Below, piece by piece: positions 5,451 to 6,258 of a DNA stretch of 6,258 nt. A program made the translations under genes and the position numbers. The stretch lies in assembly GCA_938036655.1 (NCBI GenBank), contig CALHQS010000048.1, positions 1 through 6,258 of the forward strand, written 5' to 3'. The notes beneath the pieces are model-generated. The model did not search any database. It had not been told where the DNA came from and was given only the letters and a program-made list of their open reading frames with translations. The DNA is from an uncultured Candidatus Altimarinota bacterium. Its GTDB lineage: Bacteria > Patescibacteriota > Gracilibacteria > BD1-5 > UBA2023. How positions within the stretch are numbered: position 1 is the stretch's first letter; each line of letters begins with the position of its first letter.

Positions 5451-6258
5451 GAGCCATTCTGGGATGTTGTCATGCGGATTTTCTGATTCATCAGAATTTT
5501 GTGAATCCTCAGATTGTTTAGCAGATTTTTCAGATTTTTTGATAGCTTTGGAAGAGGATTTCTTTGGTTTTCGAGTTTTTTGCTCGATTTCTTTTTCTAT
5601 TTTTTCTTCAAATTTTTTGGTAATATCGTCTGTTTCATTATTCGGATTTTCAGTGTTTTCTTCCGATTCTTCCGTATTTTCTAGCCAATCTTCCTGAGTT
5701 TTTGGAGGATTTTTGATCCAATCTGGAATATCCACCGCCTCAGAATTTTCTGTGTTATTTTCAGAATTTTCCGGAATTTCTTCGCTCGCTTCGAAAGAAT
5801 TTTCTGCATTCGTTGCTTCCAAATCCTTTGCCTGATTTACGAGCCAATCAGGAATTGCTGTTGCTTCGGTCGCAAGATTTGTTTCAGAATTTTCAGTCGT
5901 ACTTTCTTCTGAAATCTCAGAATTTTCCGTCGCGTCATCCAGGTTTGGATTGAGCCAATCCGGCAAATTATTTTCATCAATATTTTCGCTTGGTGTCGGA
6001 ATTTCCGTATCCTCGGTATTTTCAGAAATACTTTCGGATTCAGAATTTCCAGCATTGAGCCAGTCTGGAAGCGGACTTTCGTCGGTATTTTTTTGCGATG
6101 TGTATGAGAAATTTTTGTTGATATCCAGTGGGTTATTTTCTGAATTTTCCGGAATTTTTTCTTCTACGATTTCTTCTGTTTTCTCAGGATTTTCGGCAAT
6201 TTCTGTATTTTCCGTTGGCGCTGCAAGCCAATCAGGCAATCCACCTTCGGTGTTCGGA
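5445..6258 (-). CDS. Acidic low-complexity protein with repeated [LI]P[DE]W[LI] motifs, 5'-partial
   Basis: The frame runs off the right edge of the window. The TTG at 6237-6239 is a Leu inside a repeat motif (GGLPDWLAAP), not a start. The 270 or so visible residues are dominated by Glu, Asn, Ser and Thr (ENSE/ENTE runs) and are almost certainly disordered. Embedded in them are six copies of [LI]P[DE]W[LI] plus a degenerate QEDWL. The motif codons vary synonymously (CCT, CCA and CCG for Pro; TTG, CTT, CTC, ATT and ATC elsewhere), so the protein sequence is what is conserved. A Lys/Glu segment (TKKFEEKIEKEIEQK) and a Lys/Ser-rich basic patch precede the C-terminal end, which reads DNIPEWLK. 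There is no signal peptide or membrane segment in the visible part. A folded N-terminal domain may lie outside the window. Function unknown; a multivalent peptide-binding scaffold is inferred. Confidence 0.85.
   Translation of the reverse strand, partial: PNTEGGLPDWLAAPTENTEIAENPEKTEEIVEEKIPENSENNPLDINKNFSYTSQKNTDESPLPDWLNAGNSESESISENTEDTEIPTPSENIDENNLPDWLNPNLDDATENSEISEESTTENSETNLATEATAIPDWLVNQAKDLEATNAENSFEASEEIPENSENNTENSEAVDIPDWIKNPPKTQEDWLENTEESEENTENPNNETDDITKKFEEKIEKEIEQKTRKPKKSSSKAIKKSEKSAKQSEDSQNSDESENPHDNIPEWLK
5451..6239 (-). repeat. Six [LI]P[DE]W[LI] short linear motifs in the acidic protein
   Basis: The copies are LPDWL (6225-6239), LPDWL (6057-6071), LPDWL (5952-5966), IPDWL (5841-5855), IPDWI (5715-5729) and IPEWL (5451-5465, followed only by Lys and the stop). 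A degenerate QEDWL is at 5682-5696. Starts are 56, 35, 37, 42 and 88 residues apart, separated by acidic linkers of no fixed length. Every tryptophan in the visible protein belongs to one of these motifs. Confidence 0.88.

Noticed and set aside
5445..6258. CRISPR array or DNA-level satellite, suggested by the recurring ttttc/gaattttc pattern
   Set aside because: The repeats are irregularly spaced, vary synonymously and stay in one reading frame. They reflect ENSE-type protein repeats.

Overview
The window looks like chromosomal DNA from a Patescibacteria/CPR bacterium of the Gracilibacteria (BD1-5) or Absconditabacteria (SR1) type. The main evidence is that the first gene stays open only if two in-frame TGA codons (195-197 and 1686-1688) are read as amino acids, and both sit where glycine is expected. 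All 22 tryptophans I count in the four genes are TGG, and all four visible stop codons are TAA. This fits genetic code 25 (UGA = Gly). No tRNA or release-factor gene lies in the window to prove it. Other features fit a small, AT-rich genome: short intergenic gaps, compact hairpin terminators (two of them overlapping the stop codon), and starts without a clear Shine-Dalgarno sequence.

Layout. Positions 3-2159 (+) hold the 3' part of a large secreted or surface protein. It has a tail-fibre/adhesin-like N-terminal module, two tandem four-cysteine modules and a right-handed parallel beta-helix. A hairpin terminator follows, then a short lipoprotein gene (2246-2917, +) whose mature part is cysteine-rich and probably helical. 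Two convergent hairpin terminators separate it from a 762-residue protein on the minus strand (3030-5318) with three predicted membrane segments and a long exported region of PKD/Ig-like domains. That gene has its own near-consensus sigma70 promoter (TTGACG-17-TATAAT). Upstream of it on the minus strand, behind another terminator, is the 3' part of an acidic, low-complexity gene (5445 to the window edge). It carries six copies of a [LI]P[DE]W[LI] motif, the last one at the extreme C-terminus.

How the genes fit together. At least three of the four products look envelope-associated: a surface beta-helix protein, a lipoprotein, and a membrane-anchored PKD stalk. This suits an episymbiotic or predatory lifestyle in which the cell surface contacts a host, but that is inference. 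Each gene appears to be its own transcription unit, so no operon-level function can be claimed. The two points most worth following up are the recoded TGA-containing surface protein and the multivalent IPDWL-type motif protein, whose C-terminal end resembles the conserved tail peptide of FtsZ.
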